A stretch of 45,149 bases of DNA. Origin: Pseudomonadota bacterium (GTDB lineage Bacteria > Pseudomonadota > Alphaproteobacteria > Rhizobiales > Devosiaceae). This document shows positions 44,619-45,149 of this stretch, piece by piece (within the stretch, counting starts at the first letter, position 1; every line of letters begins with the position of its first letter). The DNA is taken from the NCBI GenBank assembly GCA_023393475.1, contig JAEWLC010000056.1, positions 1 through 45,149 of the forward strand. The letters run 5' to 3'. A program made the translations under genes and the position numbers. The notes under the pieces were generated by a model. The model was given only the letters and a program-made list of their open reading frames with translations, was not told the origin of the DNA and did not search any database.

Positions 44619-45149
44619 GACAGGTACCCCCTCATGCGGATACTGTCCGGCGTAGTGCTAGGAGTCGAGTCCCTTCAACTCGCGGCCAATAGTCGCTTTC
44701 CGCATTCGCCCGAAACACGGGCGCGGGGTGCCCGCTCTGCGTCTGATACTGGTTTGATTTACCCCTAGGCGAAATATTCAATCAATTCAGCTAGTTAGGG
44801 TGCCTGGGTACCTCAAGGGTGCGGAGTCGCCCGGATTCCGGGCAATTCTGGTTACGCAAAAGCCCCTAACGTCCATCGCGCGGTATTATGATACCGCCAG
44901 CGGCCCGGAGCTTTCCATCCATCCTCGTGAATCAGCGTTCCAAAAAGCTCATAGCTGGAGCCAAACAGCGCTGAAGCCGCCCCTCATTGCATCGAACGGC
45001 CCGGAAGGACCCGAAGAATCTGCGGCGCCCATGCCGTCCAGGCACACGAGCACGGAACGTCCATTGTCCATAGAAACGTCGCCTACCGAGCGGCCATTGC
45101 TATGGACAACTCACACATAGAGGGGGGTTTAGGGGGGTTTAGAGGGGTT
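44619..45149. other. Gene-free end of window
   Basis: No convincing gene in 531 bases. An open plus-strand frame (44800-45120) has no protein-like features. The stretch contains the inverted repeat TTGTCCATAG (45064-45073) / CTATGGACAA (45100-45109), 26 bases apart, and ends in G-rich repeats. Confidence 0.5.
45119..45149 (+). repeat. GGGGGGTTTA-type direct repeats at the window end
   Basis: Two copies of GGGGGGTTTA followed by GAGGGGTT up to the last base. Three G-runs of 4-6 are present, enough to suggest quadruplex-forming potential if the array continues. Being at the very end, it may be an array boundary or an assembly edge. Confidence 0.7.

Noticed and set aside
45064..45109. Replication origin with DnaA boxes
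   Set aside because: TTGTCCATA differs from the DnaA consensus TTATCCACA at two positions, and no replication gene is near.
44800..45120. Plus-strand open frame of 106 codons near the window end
   Set aside because: No ribosome site, low-complexity Ser/Thr/Pro composition, and it runs through the inverted repeat.
40197..45149. Second attachment site (copy of the tRNA-Arg 3' end)
   Set aside because: Scanned for TTCGAATCTCGCCGGGTGC-like sequence to the window end without a match.

Overview
The window is high-GC bacterial DNA. From about 2.8 kb onward gene content and order point to an alphaproteobacterium of the Hyphomicrobiales, most like Devosia: trpB-trpA-accD-folC; a tsaE-addB-addA-thioredoxin cluster; a DivL-type kinase beside ahcY; and chvI-chvG-hprK-EIIA-HPr facing pckA. 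This placement is recognition from sequence, not a database result.

Layout. (1) 1-2.7 kb: the tail of a sigma-54 activator, a cold-shock protein, a receiver-HPt protein on the minus strand, and the first two thirds of trpB. Leucine is almost always CTG here. Between about 2720 and 2790, inside trpB, usage switches to the CTC-rich style (CTCGAG, CTCGAC) of the rest of the window, so the left end may come from another genome (assembly chimera) or from recombination. (2) 2.8-7.8 kb: end of trpB, trpA, accD (all four zinc-finger cysteines missing), folC, a YCII-family protein and two tandem thioredoxins. (3) 7.8-14.7 kb, minus strand: tsaE, addB and addA; the last two encode the AddAB helicase-nuclease. 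(4) 14.7-19.9 kb, minus strand: divL with Tyr in place of the phospho-accepting His, ahcY with a palindromic operator candidate upstream, DUF2937 and HPr. (5) 20-26.1 kb: a phosphodiester-glycosidase-like gene interrupts the PTS genes; then EIIA, HprK, ChvG and ChvI on the minus strand and divergent pckA. This joins nitrogen-type PTS signalling, an envelope/acid-sensing two-component system and gluconeogenesis at one locus. (6) 26.1-28.8 kb: a GT87-like membrane glycosyltransferase, a 447-base gap with strong nested inverted repeats, a small hypothetical gene, GC-rich intergenic repeats and a DUF2171 gene. (7) 28.87-31.1 kb: a lower-GC, apparently acquired gene for a large protein with a restriction-endonuclease-like core and a C-terminal SEC-C metal site, wedged beside polA. 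(8) 31.1-40.1 kb: polA, an MDR reductase, an SH3-domain protein, aqpZ, a LuxR regulator with a degenerate receiver, a lytic transglycosylase lipoprotein, an RluA pseudouridine synthase and an acidic hypothetical protein. (9) 40.1-45.1 kb: tRNA-Arg(CCG), then accessory DNA: a coiled-coil membrane protein (DUF6161-like), a tail-fibre-like protein with 4-residue TEP repeats and an internal duplication, two small genes and about 530 bases without a gene ending in G-rich repeats. This looks like a genomic island or prophage fragment at a tRNA, but no integrase or second attachment site is in view.

Most of the window is core housekeeping. The least explained parts are the SEC-C/nuclease gene, the tRNA-flanking accessory region, the structured gap at 27.4-27.8 kb and the codon-usage break in trpB. 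I did not find a complete new multi-gene system.
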